64,000 bases of DNA from JAAXHB01 sp965221635 (GCA_965221635.1 OZ244902.1:3472001-3536000), one strand, 5' to 3'; numbered from the stretch's first letter, positions 19,601 to 27,769 are shown. Notes: a model not told the origin generated them from the letters alone. Made by a program: numbers and translations.

Positions 19601-22600
19601 GCCGCGGCGGCTGAGGCTTTCGTGGATCCCGACGGCAATGCGCTCACGTACTCGGTTGCGGTGGCCGACGACACGATCACCGAGGCTTCGGTTTCGGGCG
19701 CGGTGATCACCGTGACACCGCTTGCGGTGGGTTCCACCACCGTCACGGTCACCGCCACCGACCCGGGTGGCTTGTCGGCTTCAACGGCGTTCTCGGTTGC
19801 CGCGGTGCTTCCCGACCTGCCGGGCACGCCGAGCTTGAGCGTGGAACCCGGTGACGGTGTGGCGCACCTGAGCTTCGCACCCGCCAGCGAGGACGACCTG
19901 GTGATCAAGTGGCAGGCCCGTTACGGCCTCGCCGGTGGCGAATGGTGCGACTGGTTCGACGTTGTCGACAGCGAAGGCAACACCGACGGCGCCATGCGCA
20001 GCTACACCGTTACCGGCCCGCCCGGGTTGGGCGAAGTGGAAGGCAACTGCACCGCAACCCTTGCCAACGGCTCGCATTACTTCTTCGAGGTGAGCGCCGT
20101 GAACGCCGCGGGCAGCACATGGTCGGGTCTCGCTGCGGCGATGCCCAGCACCGCGGCGGTGCTCACCGGTAAGTCCGGTCATCTCGAGGCGCAACTTGAG
20201 TGGACCTCACCGGCGTGGGACGCCGCCACGAAATGGCAGCTGCGCACCGACGGCGGCGCCTGGGCCGACATTCCCGGCAGCGACGGCGCCACCCGCAGCC
20301 ACACCGTCACCGGGTTGAACACTTCGGTCACCTACAGCTTCGAGGTGCGTGCCGTGTCGTCCGACAACAGCCCGATTCACACCGCTGCGGGTGTGGCATC
20401 AGCGCCGGCGTCGATCACGGTGAGCCGCGCACCGGTGGTGGACAACACCATGGCCTTTGTTGACATCACCGTGGGAGGCTCCAAATCGGTGTCGGCGGAG
20501 GCGGTGTTCTCCGATCCCGACGGGGACTCGTTGACCTACCAGGCCACGGCTTCGGACAGCGCGGTGGCCACGGCTTCGGTGCAGGGATCAACGGTCACGA
20601 TCAGCGCGGCCACGGTGGGTTCCACCACGGTGACGGTGGTTGCCACCGACCCGCACGGCGCGACCGCAAGCACCGATTTCGATGTGAGGGTGAACGCCGC
20701 GGGTGTGCCGCTGGTGGTGAATCCCGTGAGCAGCCCGACCCTGCCGGCAGGTGTGGGCATGAGCCTCTCGTTGAACGGCGCGATGCCGGTGTTCAGCGAC
20801 CCGGGCGGCCTTGCGCTCACCTACACGGCTGCCGGCTCTGACGCTGCGGTCGCGACGGTCACCCTGACCGGCACGGCGCTCCAAGTTGACGCCCTGGCCG
20901 CGGGCACCGCCACGGTCACCCTCACCGCCACCAACACCGACGGCACCGCCAATTCCTACTCGTTCACGGTGGCCGTGTCCGGCGCCGCTGTCGGCGACTT
21001 GCCGGGCGTGATCCAGGGCGACGACCTGGCAACACTGACCTGGCCCGCGCCGGGGCACTCCAGCGTGACCGGCTTCCAGTACCGCATGAAGACAGGCGAC
21101 GCCGCGTTCGGCCCGTGGACTGATGTTCCCAACAGTGGGCCGTCCAGCACGTTCCATGTGATCACCGGTCTCACCAACGGCGAGCAGTACACGTTCGGGT
21201 TGAGAGCGGTCACCACGCGAGGCCTCATCAGCTACCCGAACGAGCCGACGGTGACGCCGCGTCCCAACATCGGAGACGCGCTGTTGGTTTACTTCAGCGA
21301 CGACGGCACCAACACCACAATCGAGTTCACCGGCAGGCTCTCCACGAGGGGGCTCATCAGGACCAGCCTCGCACGTTCCGGATACAACATGATGAAACTT
21401 GCCCCCTGGATCGGCGAAATCAGGGTCTGGGGCCGAGCCGGCACCGAGTGGTCGGAATGCCAGAGGTACAGGCTTCCGGCGGGCGTCACCGTCACCCAGA
21501 ACATTGTGAGGTCGGTGACCCAAGGGAACAGCACCAACCCGACCGCGATCAGCGGACACGGGTGCGTGATCGCCCGGGACGACAACTCCCGTTCGGGGGC
21601 TGCATACCACCTTGTTCTGGGGCCCGCGTACGGCCCGCTCGTTTTGGCGGGCCGGGTGAGAGACGTGGCGGGCGACTCGGACTTCCACGTCGAGTACACC
21701 TACACCGCGGCAGGCAGCTTCCGAGGCGGCAAGATCGTGTTCACCACCACCCCGTATTCGGTGGGCGCCCCGCCGAAAGCCCTCACCGGGTTGACGGCCA
21801 CCGCGGGTGACGGTCAAGTGTCGTTGGCGTGGAACGATCCGGACGATTCGAGCATCGTGCGTTACGAGTACCGCGTCAAAACCGACGCCGGCGATTTCGG
21901 TGCGTGGCAGACCATCGCGGCGAGCAACGCCAACACCACCGCCTTTGTGGCCACCGGGCTCGCAAACGGTGCGACCCACACCATCGAGGTGCGTTCGGTG
22001 AACAAGGTGGCCTACGCGTCAGCGAGTTCCGGCGCGGTGCGCCTGGGCACGGCGCCCACGTTGGCGAACCCCATCGGGGATCAGTCGATCAACACCGGGG
22101 TTGACGTGGTGTTCGACCTTGAGGCCGCGGGAAGCGCCTTGTTCTTCGATGCCGACTCGGACACTCTCACCTACACGATTTCCTCGGGCGACACCGCTGT
22201 GGCAACCGTGGCGCTGGTGGGTTCGGTGTTGACGTTGAGCGGGGTTGCGCCCGGTTCCACCAGCGTTGCCGTCACCGCCGACGACGGTGCGGACGGACAG
22301 GTCACCCACAGCTTCGGCGTGACCGTGAGCGATCCGATTCTGGTGGCCAACGAGCTGGCGGACCGCAACGCCGGCATTGGCGCCACCACAGAGGTGTTTC
22401 TTGAGCTTTCGGGCGCGTCGGTGTTCGATCACGGCGACGGGGTGGTGTTGCAGTACAGCGCCTCGTCGAGCGACGAGGCTGTGGCAACTGTTGGTTTTTC
22501 GAACACGATTGTGGCGCTGGGTGTGACCGGCGTGGCCGCCGGCACGGCTGAGATCTCGGTGACAGCGGCCGACACCTACGGCAACTCGGCCACCGAAACG

Positions 22601-22936
22601 TTCACCGTCACCGTGACTGCCGACGACAACCAGGCCCCGACAGTCGCCAACCCGCCGGTCAACGTGGACCTCACCGTGGGCGAGGATCACGCCATCGCCA
22701 TCACCGCCGCGGGCAGCGAGGTGTTCACCGATGCCGACAACGACCCGCTTGCGTTCATGGTGTTGAGCTCCAACGAGTCCGTGGTGACCGCTGAGATCGA
22801 CAACAGCACCGGAACGGTCACGCTGAGTGCCATCGGGGAAGGTTCCGTGATGGTGCTGCTGTTCGCTTCGGACGGACGGGCCGCCGCGGTGTCCACCACC
22901 TTCACCGTCACAGTGGGCCCAGCCGCCGAGCAGTAA
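13658..22936 (+). CDS. Giant secreted Ig-like/FN3/GLUG surface protein
   Basis: About 3,092 residues. The GTG at 13658 is chosen because AGGAGA lies 5 bases upstream; an ATG at 13733 is the alternative. A long basic N-terminus precedes a hydrophobic signal (ACTAWALAAAVLVAATTPTAA). After it come about a dozen Ig/cadherin-like repeats (each ending in a form of VTVTATD...FTVTV), about eight FN3-like repeats, and two calcium-loop/GLUG modules (14140-15385 and 18322-19525). Three of the FN3 repeats share a Cys pair (e.g. WCGGF...GGNC). The stretch coded by about 21270-21780 fits none of these. It ends VTVGPAAEQ with no LPxTG, SLH or membrane anchor. Likely a secreted or wall-associated adhesin or matrix protein; the partner is unknown. 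Confidence 0.9.
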   Translation: MTPSPTTATGTSSPKRKGSPNGRSSMRVRVASACTAWALAAAVLVAATTPTAATPPQPAEASTTNQAPVVANPIADMPRAISGVANTVQLEAAGAPVFSDADADTLTYSASVGDPAKATASVTGAVLTVTGATHGTTAVTVTATDPSGDTAQTAFAVTVFVDYDSDDDKLIEVSNLYQLEAIDWDRDADGRPDTARASDYYAVFPGALVRMGCPEYQCKGYELVADLDFDSDNDNDVDADDHDGHFWNNGNGWTGIAAADQGWKGFKGTLEGNGHTIYNLYMQRDDHTVRSPQHPANHGHGLFGTLGRGGVIRNLGLVNVDITAGSPYNDSIYPGLPPDSSWPPGRQYQVGAFAGNNRGLIQGVYVTGRITVTGDNDSVGGIVGEQWPAGELRDSYTNMEITTTSTGEDSNLGGLVGFLHLSRIYNSYAAGSITGPADGVFGGGLIGNIWPVRSSRAQIVNSFSVADVSASAATATNGGLLALNRWHQTINVNSESSYWDTNSSGQSTSVAGTGLSTVEMQAATNTGVARAGYDGVYSNYSRSLWDFGTSNQYPALSVDFNGDGTATWQEFGDQRPNRAPVVTATIDDLEAQIGATAVLDMTDPDGAHFADPEGGALSFTASSSDSAVAATQVDGASVLVSAVQAGNADVTVTASDASGNSTSHTFTVTVVAATGHAPSRPTMQITPGDGHVRLDFEPGNPGEVVTNWKLRYGIGGNRWCGGFLLPDSEGNIGGTIRSYTVTGKPGLGDVGGNCTSSLRSGEPYYFELHARNDHGYGTTRFVAAMPGEATTLTVSPGDGSASLQWTPLSYTGFHNWQYRQNGGDWTDIPAQANSTNSFEVNNLANNVAHDFEVRAVRWHSNRNKLAHGAGSNTVTVVPVPAPVVATALAAQSVGVGQSISIDLEAPGAPVFTDPDGRSLAYVAVAPANSAVSASVTGTTLTITGLASGTATVDVDAVNSALILARTTVSVTVLPGSVPVLNPMADIAAISTGSVVELPLGGDATVSQSVTSSDSSVVAAYVDGSILRLSAAATGTARISLRVTNSDGLWAYDTFFVTVDDDRDMADTSTTIGELADVDLAVEDGPLARIADLGDPDQTVTYSPSAADTSVATTSVDGSTLTVGGLAAGSTVITATASTATGLSVSHGFTVTVSAPATAPGEPTLWVTGGDGQIVTNWTPGAGGSATKWQLRYGPNGASLCGWFDVPDANADINGVVRSYTITGPPGLGPVGGNCPATLADDELQFVELRAVNDHGTEAAPLGAVFVGDLPVLSATTDDAQTQLTWTHPNYSKGTSWQYRHNGGDWTTITGSNADTRSHTVAGLANDTEYAFEVRASAVGGPNNHVGHGGASAPVTVTPTAAPVVARAIPAHAVGLDAAVTIPLATDGAEVFDDADLAAVTYSATSSDTAVVAVAVAGNSTDAPALSLTGVTAGDATISLTATDKHGVATTTTFSVTVAAGAAPVVARPIYDIWAAATGSTLNIGLETPGGEVFSDADGHSLTYSASSNDSMVVAASVSGTTLQIEAVTPGTTSITVGALDSSGLWVSTTFEVSVGVDYDTDRDGLIGVANLAQLAAIGGDPDGDGIPEADRATAYAAAFGGAAGGVVCAQHQCSGYELVADLDFDSDNDGDVDADDHNGAFWNSGKGWSAISGPFEATFDGNGHTIANLYVRDDRSDSGSGASGGSYGLFAHLGQGATVRNVGLTGVDIVVGSPSGRGSDVAGSLAARSEGTITAAYATGSVSARGDRDQAGGLVAVNLGNISRTYASVDIYSRRERATGGGLVASNDFSTGDNLSGVISDSYATGSVRWGGGGDFGQVANFVGMQNDLRPGSSREKRRKIINSFAVGAISGTRNGGNFIWQGDISYYGSIVNGYWDMQTSGRDFSWLGHGTPFTTVELQQDTNAIVAAPAYAGIYEDWDAAIWDYGTPYEYPALSVDFNGDGTATWQEFGDQRPNRAPFVSEVPADLTVTVGRSGDVDLEAAAAEAFVDPDGNALTYSVAVADDTITEASVSGAVITVTPLAVGSTTVTVTATDPGGLSASTAFSVAAVLPDLPGTPSLSVEPGDGVAHLSFAPASEDDLVIKWQARYGLAGGEWCDWFDVVDSEGNTDGAMRSYTVTGPPGLGEVEGNCTATLANGSHYFFEVSAVNAAGSTWSGLAAAMPSTAAVLTGKSGHLEAQLEWTSPAWDAATKWQLRTDGGAWADIPGSDGATRSHTVTGLNTSVTYSFEVRAVSSDNSPIHTAAGVASAPASITVSRAPVVDNTMAFVDITVGGSKSVSAEAVFSDPDGDSLTYQATASDSAVATASVQGSTVTISAATVGSTTVTVVATDPHGATASTDFDVRVNAAGVPLVVNPVSSPTLPAGVGMSLSLNGAMPVFSDPGGLALTYTAAGSDAAVATVTLTGTALQVDALAAGTATVTLTATNTDGTANSYSFTVAVSGAAVGDLPGVIQGDDLATLTWPAPGHSSVTGFQYRMKTGDAAFGPWTDVPNSGPSSTFHVITGLTNGEQYTFGLRAVTTRGLISYPNEPTVTPRPNIGDALLVYFSDDGTNTTIEFTGRLSTRGLIRTSLARSGYNMMKLAPWIGEIRVWGRAGTEWSECQRYRLPAGVTVTQNIVRSVTQGNSTNPTAISGHGCVIARDDNSRSGAAYHLVLGPAYGPLVLAGRVRDVAGDSDFHVEYTYTAAGSFRGGKIVFTTTPYSVGAPPKALTGLTATAGDGQVSLAWNDPDDSSIVRYEYRVKTDAGDFGAWQTIAASNANTTAFVATGLANGATHTIEVRSVNKVAYASASSGAVRLGTAPTLANPIGDQSINTGVDVVFDLEAAGSALFFDADSDTLTYTISSGDTAVATVALVGSVLTLSGVAPGSTSVAVTADDGADGQVTHSFGVTVSDPILVANELADRNAGIGATTEVFLELSGASVFDHGDGVVLQYSASSSDEAVATVGFSNTIVALGVTGVAAGTAEISVTAADTYGNSATETFTVTVTADDNQAPTVANPPVNVDLTVGEDHAIAITAAGSEVFTDADNDPLAFMVLSSNESVVTAEIDNSTGTVTLSAIGEGSVMVLLFASDGRAAAVSTTFTVTVGPAAEQ
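14140..15385 (+). repeat. Calcium-loop/GLUG module, first copy in giant protein 1
   Basis: About 415 residues. It opens with DYDSDDDKLIEV, then MGCPEYQCKGYELVADLDFD with a Cys pair and acidic loop, then GTLEGNGHTIYNLYM and GLUG-type repeats (GGLVGF...IYNSYAAGSI). It closes with SVDFNGDGTATWQEFGDQR, whose DFNGDGTATWQE is a regular 12-residue EF-hand loop. The same module occurs at 18322-19525 and six times in the SLH protein. Confidence 0.85.
18322..19525 (+). repeat. Calcium-loop/GLUG module, second copy in giant protein 1
   Basis: Same order as the first copy: DYDTDRDGLIGV, a Cys pair (VVCAQHQCSGYELVADLDFD), FDGNGHTIANLYV, GLUG repeats, and the closing EF-hand DFNGDGTATWQE. The final 50 bases (from GGCGACGGCACCGCC onward) are almost identical to those of the first copy at 15350-15390, which points to recent duplication or gene conversion of the closing segment. 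Confidence 0.85.
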
Positions 22937-23008
22937 CCCTTGCCATTCGGCGCCGGGGCACGAACATGGCTTCTGCCCCGGCGCCGGTGGGGTCGTACCA
23001 TGCGCGGT

Positions 23009-23689
23009 ATGACTCTCACTGACGCATCCACCGCTGCCGACCGCCGGGCGCGGGAGCGCGCCGAGTTGGTTGCGGCTGCCATGGACGACGTGGCGCGCAT
23101 CGCCGCTGAGAGCCGCGCCGGGGACGGCGACGGTGACGGTGTGAGCCGTGGTGGTGTGAGCGGTGGCGGTTTGAGCCGTGGCGACCTGGAGCGCATCAAG
23201 GCGCGGCTGCTGCGCCTCGCCGAGCGTCGGGACTTGTTCACCGGTGAGGACTTTCCCGCGCCTGATGCCGGGGGGCGCAGTTCGCGCATGTACCGGATCG
23301 CCCAGACCGACACCGACCAGTTGGCGTTGTACGTGCAAAGCGTGCGTGATGGCACCTCGGCGCCGCCTCATGAGCACACCACCTGGGCGGTGATCGTGGG
23401 AATGCACGGCCAGGAGCTCAACCGGTTGTACGGCGCTTGCGCGGGTGCGGGCGAACCGCAGGTGCAGCGCGAGGTGATCGTGCAGCACGGCACCGGGGTG
23501 ACCATGGTTGGAGAGGACGTTCACTCGATCCACATCGAGGGATCCTCGGTGAACTTCCACTGCTACGGACGTGCCCTGGAACGCCTGGGCGGCCGCCGCT
23601 TCTGGGAAGCCAAGAACCGGCAATGGCAGCAATACGACGACGTGGGCGAAATAGTGGAAGCCCGCCCCGGCGTGTCAGCAAGCGCCTGA
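23009..23689 (+). CDS. Cupin-fold protein, cysteine-dioxygenase-like
   Basis: About 226 residues. The core matches the cysteine/3-mercaptopropionate dioxygenase cupin fold: PPHEHTTWAVIVGMHGQE gives the first two iron-binding His, and VGEDVHSIHIEG gives the third. LNRLYG and FHCYGRALERLGGR complete the barrel. Such enzymes add O2 to a thiol, but related predicted enzymes have other substrates. The N-terminal 60 residues are low complexity (GDGDGDGVSRGGVSGGG). Start at 23009 is chosen over 23000 and 22940, as the upstream codons look non-coding; none has a strong ribosome site. The amidohydrolase follows 30 bp downstream. Confidence 0.75.
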   Translation: MTLTDASTAADRRARERAELVAAAMDDVARIAAESRAGDGDGDGVSRGGVSGGGLSRGDLERIKARLLRLAERRDLFTGEDFPAPDAGGRSSRMYRIAQTDTDQLALYVQSVRDGTSAPPHEHTTWAVIVGMHGQELNRLYGACAGAGEPQVQREVIVQHGTGVTMVGEDVHSIHIEGSSVNFHCYGRALERLGGRRFWEAKNRQWQQYDDVGEIVEARPGVSASA

Positions 23690-23719
23690 CAGGTTCGGGC
23701 AACGAGCAGGGAGCACACG

Positions 23720-24592
23720 ATGAGCATGCCCGAGGGGATCGGCGCGGTGGATCTGATGATCGGATTCCCCAAGACAGATCCGAAAGCGATTTACAACAGC
23801 ATCCGAGCCCAGGCCAAGGATGACGACACCAAGGCGATGGAGTTCCCGGCGCAGTACATGTTCCGTGACGTGCCCGACGCGCTGGCCAAGGGCGCGGATC
23901 CGGTGGAGATCACCGTGGCCGAGATGGATTACTGCGGCGTGGCGGTGGGGATGGTCGGCAACCCTTACGGCGAGGTCACCCAGCGGGCGCTGAGCGAGCA
24001 CCCGGATCGTTTCGTGACCAGCCTGGAGATCGACCCCAACGACATCACCGGCGCGGTGCGCAAGATCCGTCACGCCAAGGAGACGTTCGACATCAAGGCG
24101 GTGTCGTCGTTTCCGGCCGGCTGCAACCCGCAGGTGCCGGTGAGCGACCGGCGCTACTACCCCATCTACCAGACGTGTGTGGATCTTGAGATCCCGATGA
24201 TTCTCAACGCGGGCATTCCCGGCCCGAGGCTTCCGGCGGCCTGCCAGAACGTCGCCCATTTCGACGAGGTGTGCTACGACTTCCCCGAGCTGAAGATCGT
24301 GATGCGCCACGGCGCCGAACCCGACGAGGCCCTGGCGGTGAAGCTCATGCTGAAGTGGCCGGGCCTGCATTACATGACCAGCGCCTTCGCCCCGAAGTAC
24401 TACCCCAAGGCGATCATCGACTACGCCAACACCCGCGGCGCCCACAAGATCCTCTACGCCGGTTACTACCCGATGGGCCTAAGCCTGCGACGAATCTTCG
24501 CGGAGCTCCCCCAGGTGCCCCTAAGGGAACACGTCTGGCCAAAGTTCCTAAGAGAAAACGCCCAAACCCTCCTAAACCTGCAAACCCCCTAA
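23720..24592 (+). CDS. Amidohydrolase_2-type TIM-barrel protein with altered metal sites
   Basis: A 290-residue protein with the fold pattern of the amidohydrolase_2 (ACMSD-like) family, starting at ATG 23720 behind AGGGAG. The usual metal-binding DxHxH near the N-terminus is replaced by AVDLMIGFP. The central His site reads MILNAGIPGPR, and the terminal GSDxP region reads LYAGYYPMGLS. Only MRHGAEP retains a His near its usual place. I have seen this VDxMIGFP type in actinobacteria, so it is probably a subfamily rather than a decayed gene, but it may use no metal or a different site. It is probably co-transcribed with the cupin gene. Confidence 0.75.
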   Translation: MSMPEGIGAVDLMIGFPKTDPKAIYNSIRAQAKDDDTKAMEFPAQYMFRDVPDALAKGADPVEITVAEMDYCGVAVGMVGNPYGEVTQRALSEHPDRFVTSLEIDPNDITGAVRKIRHAKETFDIKAVSSFPAGCNPQVPVSDRRYYPIYQTCVDLEIPMILNAGIPGPRLPAACQNVAHFDEVCYDFPELKIVMRHGAEPDEALAVKLMLKWPGLHYMTSAFAPKYYPKAIIDYANTRGAHKILYAGYYPMGLSLRRIFAELPQVPLREHVWPKFLRENAQTLLNLQTP

Positions 24593-24693
24593 CCCCCCAG
24601 CCGAGCCGGAGGCCCCGGGGTTTGGGTGGCTGACCGGTGGGCGCCGGGGGCCGAGGGGGCTGGATTCGGCCGCCCGGCGCCGAACTGGTCTAG

Positions 24694-24709
24694 TGGTCCT
24701 TGGGGACCA
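24694..24709 (-). terminator. Possible short terminator hairpin after katG
   Basis: TGGTCC and GGACCA form a perfect 6-bp stem with a TTGG loop directly after the katG stop codon. No T-run follows, so it may be only a weak stop or a 3' end stabiliser. Confidence 0.3.
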
Positions 24710-26917
24710 TTAGAGGTCGTAGCGGTCTGCGTTCATCACCTTGTGCCAGGCGGCCACGAAGTCGGCCACGAACTTGGCTTCCGCGTCTTCGCAGGCGTAC
24801 ACCTCGGCTATTGCCCGGAGCTGCGAGTTGGAGCCGAACACCAAGTCCACCGCTGTTCCGGTGCGCACCACGGCGCCGCTGGCACGGTCACGACCCTCGT
24901 ACACGCCTTCGGTGGCGGACACGTTCCACTCCACGCCCATGTCGAGCAGGTTCACGAAGAAGTCGTTGGTGAGCGCCCCTGGACGGTCGGTGAACACGCC
25001 ATGGCCGGAGCCGCCGGCGTTGGCGCCGAGCACCCGCAGGCCACCCACCAGCACCGTCATCTCCGGCGCGGTCAACCCGAGCAGCGCGGCACGATCCACC
25101 AGCAATTCCTCCTGGCGGCGCTTGTCGCCGGAACGGAAGTAGTTGCGGAACCCGTCCGCCGTGGGCTCAAGCACCGAGAACGAATCGGCGTCGGTTTGCT
25201 CGGCGGTGGCGTCGGTGCGACCCGGCGAGAACGGCACGGTCACCTGGTGACCGGCCGCCGCTGCCGCGGCCTCCACCGCGGCGCAACCGCCGAGCACGAT
25301 CAGGTCGGCCAGCGACACCCGCTTGGCGCCACCCTGCGCGTTGAAGTCGGCCTGCACCGCCTCCAGCGCGGCCAGCACACCGGCAAGCTCCGACGGGTTG
25401 TTCACGTCCCAGCCGTTCTGTGGCGCAAGGCGAATGCGCGCCCCGTTGGCGCCGCCACGCTTGTCGCTGTCGCGATAAGTGGACGCCGACGCCCACGCCG
25501 CCGACACCAGCTGCGCGCCCGACACACCCGAGTCGAGGATCTTGGCCTTCAGCGCCGCAACGTCGGCGTCGTCCACCAGTTCGTGATCCACCGCGGGCAC
25601 CGGGTCTTGCCAGATCAGCTGCTCTGCGGGCACCTCCGGGCCGAGGTAGCGAGCCACCGGGCCCATGTCACGATGGGTGAGCTTGTACCACGCCCTCGCG
25701 AACGCGTCCGAGAACTCGTCGGGGTTCTCAAGGAAACGCCGCGAGATCGGCTCGTAAATCGGATCCATGCGCAACGACAAATCCGTGGTGAGCATCACCG
25801 GCGCGTGACGCACCGACGGATCGTGAGCGTCGGGCACCAGATCAGCCGCGGCCGGATCCTCGGGGATCCACTGCCACGCACCGGCGGGGCTCTTCACGAG
25901 TTCCCATTCGTAGGCGAACAACGTCTCGAAGAAGCTGTTGTCCCACTGCACCGGCGTGGGCGTCCAAATGCCCTCAAGGCCGCTGGTGATCGAGTCGTTG
26001 CCCTTGCCCGAGCCGTAACTGCCCTGCCAGCCGAGGCCTTGCTCCTCGAGGTTTGCCGCCTCGGGTTCGGGGCCCACGTACAGGTCGCCGTCGGCTGCGC
26101 CGTGGGTTTTGCCGAAGGTGTGCCCACCGGCGATCAGCGCCACGGTCTCCACGTCGTCCATGGCCATGCGATCGAACGTCTCACGAATGTCGCGCGCAGC
26201 CTTGAGGGGATCGGGTTCGCCGTTGGGGCCTTCGGGGTTCACGTAGATCAAACCCATCTGCACTGCGCCCAACGGGTTGGCCAGATCACGGTCGCCGCTG
26301 TAACGCTCGTCGCCGAGCCATACCTGCTCGGGGCCCCAGTAGATGTCCTCCTCGGGCTCCCAAACGTCCTCACGACCACCGCCGAAACCGAACGTGGTGA
26401 AACCCATCGATTCCAAGGCGACGTTGCCCGACAGGATCATCAGGTCGGCCCACGACAAGGCCCGTCCGTACTTCTGCTTCACCGGCCACAGCACACGCCG
26501 GGCCTTGTCCAGGTTGGCGTTGTCGGGCCAGCTGTTGAGCGGGGCGAAACGATGCGTGCCCGATCCGCCACCGCCGCGGCCGTCGTAGGTGCGATAGGTG
26601 CCGGCGCTGTGCCAGGTCATGCGGATGATCAGCGGGCCGTAATGGCCGAAATCAGCGGGCCACCAGTCCTGCGACGTGGTGAGCACATCCTCGATGTCGG
26701 ACTTCACCGCCGCAAGATCGAGACTGTTGAACGCCTCGGCGTAATCGAAATCGTCGCCCATCGGATCGATCAACGGCGAGTTCTGGTTGAGCGGGCGCAA
26801 GTTCAACTGGTTGGGCCACCATCGCTGGTTGGCCAAGGAGCCCGTGTCGCTCGCCGAGGGGTGCAGCACTGGGCACTTCGACGCGTTGGATGTGGGGGTG
26901 CCGGGTTGGTTGGTCAT
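24710..26917 (-). CDS. katG: Catalase-peroxidase
   Basis: A 735-residue bifunctional heme catalase-peroxidase with both half-domains. Distal heme residues are in RMTWHSAGTYR (Arg99, Trp102, His103), and the proximal His is in GGHTFGKTHG. Trp102 and the Tyr of GLIYVNPEGP would form the Met-Tyr-Trp adduct needed for catalase activity. It removes hydrogen peroxide in the cytoplasm. Start is ATG 26917 behind AAGGAAAC-type sequence. A Fur-family gene lies 121 bp upstream on the same strand, the arrangement of furA-katG in mycobacteria, so peroxide- or metal-responsive control is likely. Confidence 0.97.
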   Translation of the reverse strand: MTNQPGTPTSNASKCPVLHPSASDTGSLANQRWWPNQLNLRPLNQNSPLIDPMGDDFDYAEAFNSLDLAAVKSDIEDVLTTSQDWWPADFGHYGPLIIRMTWHSAGTYRTYDGRGGGGSGTHRFAPLNSWPDNANLDKARRVLWPVKQKYGRALSWADLMILSGNVALESMGFTTFGFGGGREDVWEPEEDIYWGPEQVWLGDERYSGDRDLANPLGAVQMGLIYVNPEGPNGEPDPLKAARDIRETFDRMAMDDVETVALIAGGHTFGKTHGAADGDLYVGPEPEAANLEEQGLGWQGSYGSGKGNDSITSGLEGIWTPTPVQWDNSFFETLFAYEWELVKSPAGAWQWIPEDPAAADLVPDAHDPSVRHAPVMLTTDLSLRMDPIYEPISRRFLENPDEFSDAFARAWYKLTHRDMGPVARYLGPEVPAEQLIWQDPVPAVDHELVDDADVAALKAKILDSGVSGAQLVSAAWASASTYRDSDKRGGANGARIRLAPQNGWDVNNPSELAGVLAALEAVQADFNAQGGAKRVSLADLIVLGGCAAVEAAAAAAGHQVTVPFSPGRTDATAEQTDADSFSVLEPTADGFRNYFRSGDKRRQEELLVDRAALLGLTAPEMTVLVGGLRVLGANAGGSGHGVFTDRPGALTNDFFVNLLDMGVEWNVSATEGVYEGRDRASGAVVRTGTAVDLVFGSNSQLRAIAEVYACEDAEAKFVADFVAAWHKVMNADRYDL

Positions 26918-27038
26918 GATTGTGTTTCCTTTCTTGATGGTCTGGGTGTCGGGTCGGGGGTGAACCTTGGTCGGGGGTTGGGGGTGAACCTTGTATTGAG
27001 GGTTGAACTGGGATCGGTGGTTGGGGCTGGGCGTGTGG

Positions 27039-27524
27039 TCAGGCGCTGACCGGGCTGCATTCGGGGCAGTAACCCCAGTAGATGACCTCGGCCTCGTCGA
27101 TCACAAATCCGTGATCGTCGGAGGCTTCAAGGCACGGTCGGTAGCCGACGGCGCAGTCCACGTCCACCATCCGGTCACAGGCGCGGCATACGAGGTGATG
27201 GTGGTTGTCGTCCACGCGGTCCTCGTAACGGGCAGGTGAGCGCGCCGGTTGGATTCGCCGGATCAGGCCCTTGTCGGTGAGCGTGCCGAGAGCGTCGTAC
27301 ACCGCCTGGCGCGAGATCGCGCCTATCTCGGCTCGCACGAGCGCTTCCACGTCATCGGCGGTGCCGTGAGGGGCGTCGGACACCGCACGCAGCACCGCCA
27401 AACGCTGCGCCGTCACCTGCACGCCGCTGCGTCGCAGCAACCCGGCCCCGTCCACGGCGCGCCCGTCCATGGCGCGCCCGTCCTGTGAACGCTCATCAAG
27501 CGCAACGTCTCTCTCAGGCACCAT
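27039..27524 (-). CDS. Fur-family regulator upstream of katG
   Basis: About 161 residues. The winged-helix part is TAQRLAVLRAVSDAPHGTADDV and AISRQAVYDALGTLTDKGLIRRIQP, and the metal part is DDNHHHLVCRACDRMVDVDC with a final YCPECSPVSA. The two Cys pairs are the structural zinc site of Fur/PerR proteins. The His-rich HHH motif fits a regulatory metal. Placement before katG suggests a FurA/PerR-like repressor that responds to peroxide. The ATG at 27524 has AGGAGGA directly against it; GTG one codon later has better spacing, and the frame stays open to 27587. About 30 N-terminal residues are poorly conserved. Confidence 0.88.
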   Translation of the reverse strand: MVPERDVALDERSQDGRAMDGRAVDGAGLLRRSGVQVTAQRLAVLRAVSDAPHGTADDVEALVRAEIGAISRQAVYDALGTLTDKGLIRRIQPARSPARYEDRVDDNHHHLVCRACDRMVDVDCAVGYRPCLEASDDHGFVIDEAEVIYWGYCPECSPVSA

Positions 27525-27769
27525 TCCTCCTGCGGACTTGCAGCCCCTTGCCGGATCTGCACCGCCACGGTAGCAGGATTCCAGCATAAATCCAAATCTG
27601 GAACGTGTCCACTATTGGGCGGACGGCCTGCGCTTCGGCCCCACGATCCCAACAAGGCGCTCACGCCGGTGCGGGCAGCCGGTCGTGTGGCCCACCGGCG
27701 GGGCGGGGTACTGTGGCGGCTTCTGAGAGTTGGTCGCCCCGCGGCCCCGGCGCCGGCGAGGTGATCATC

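Noticed and set aside
20588..21979. 463-codon minus-strand frame in giant protein 1
   Set aside because: Same cause; composition is that of an antisense shadow and it has no ribosome site.
23104..23190. Gly/Asp repeats in the cupin N-terminus as a calcium site
   Set aside because: The GDGDGDG stretch lacks the spacing and following residues of a calcium loop and looks like a flexible linker.
24626..27049. 807-codon plus-strand frame across katG
   Set aside because: katG on the other strand is certain; this frame is a His/Arg/Gly-rich shadow.
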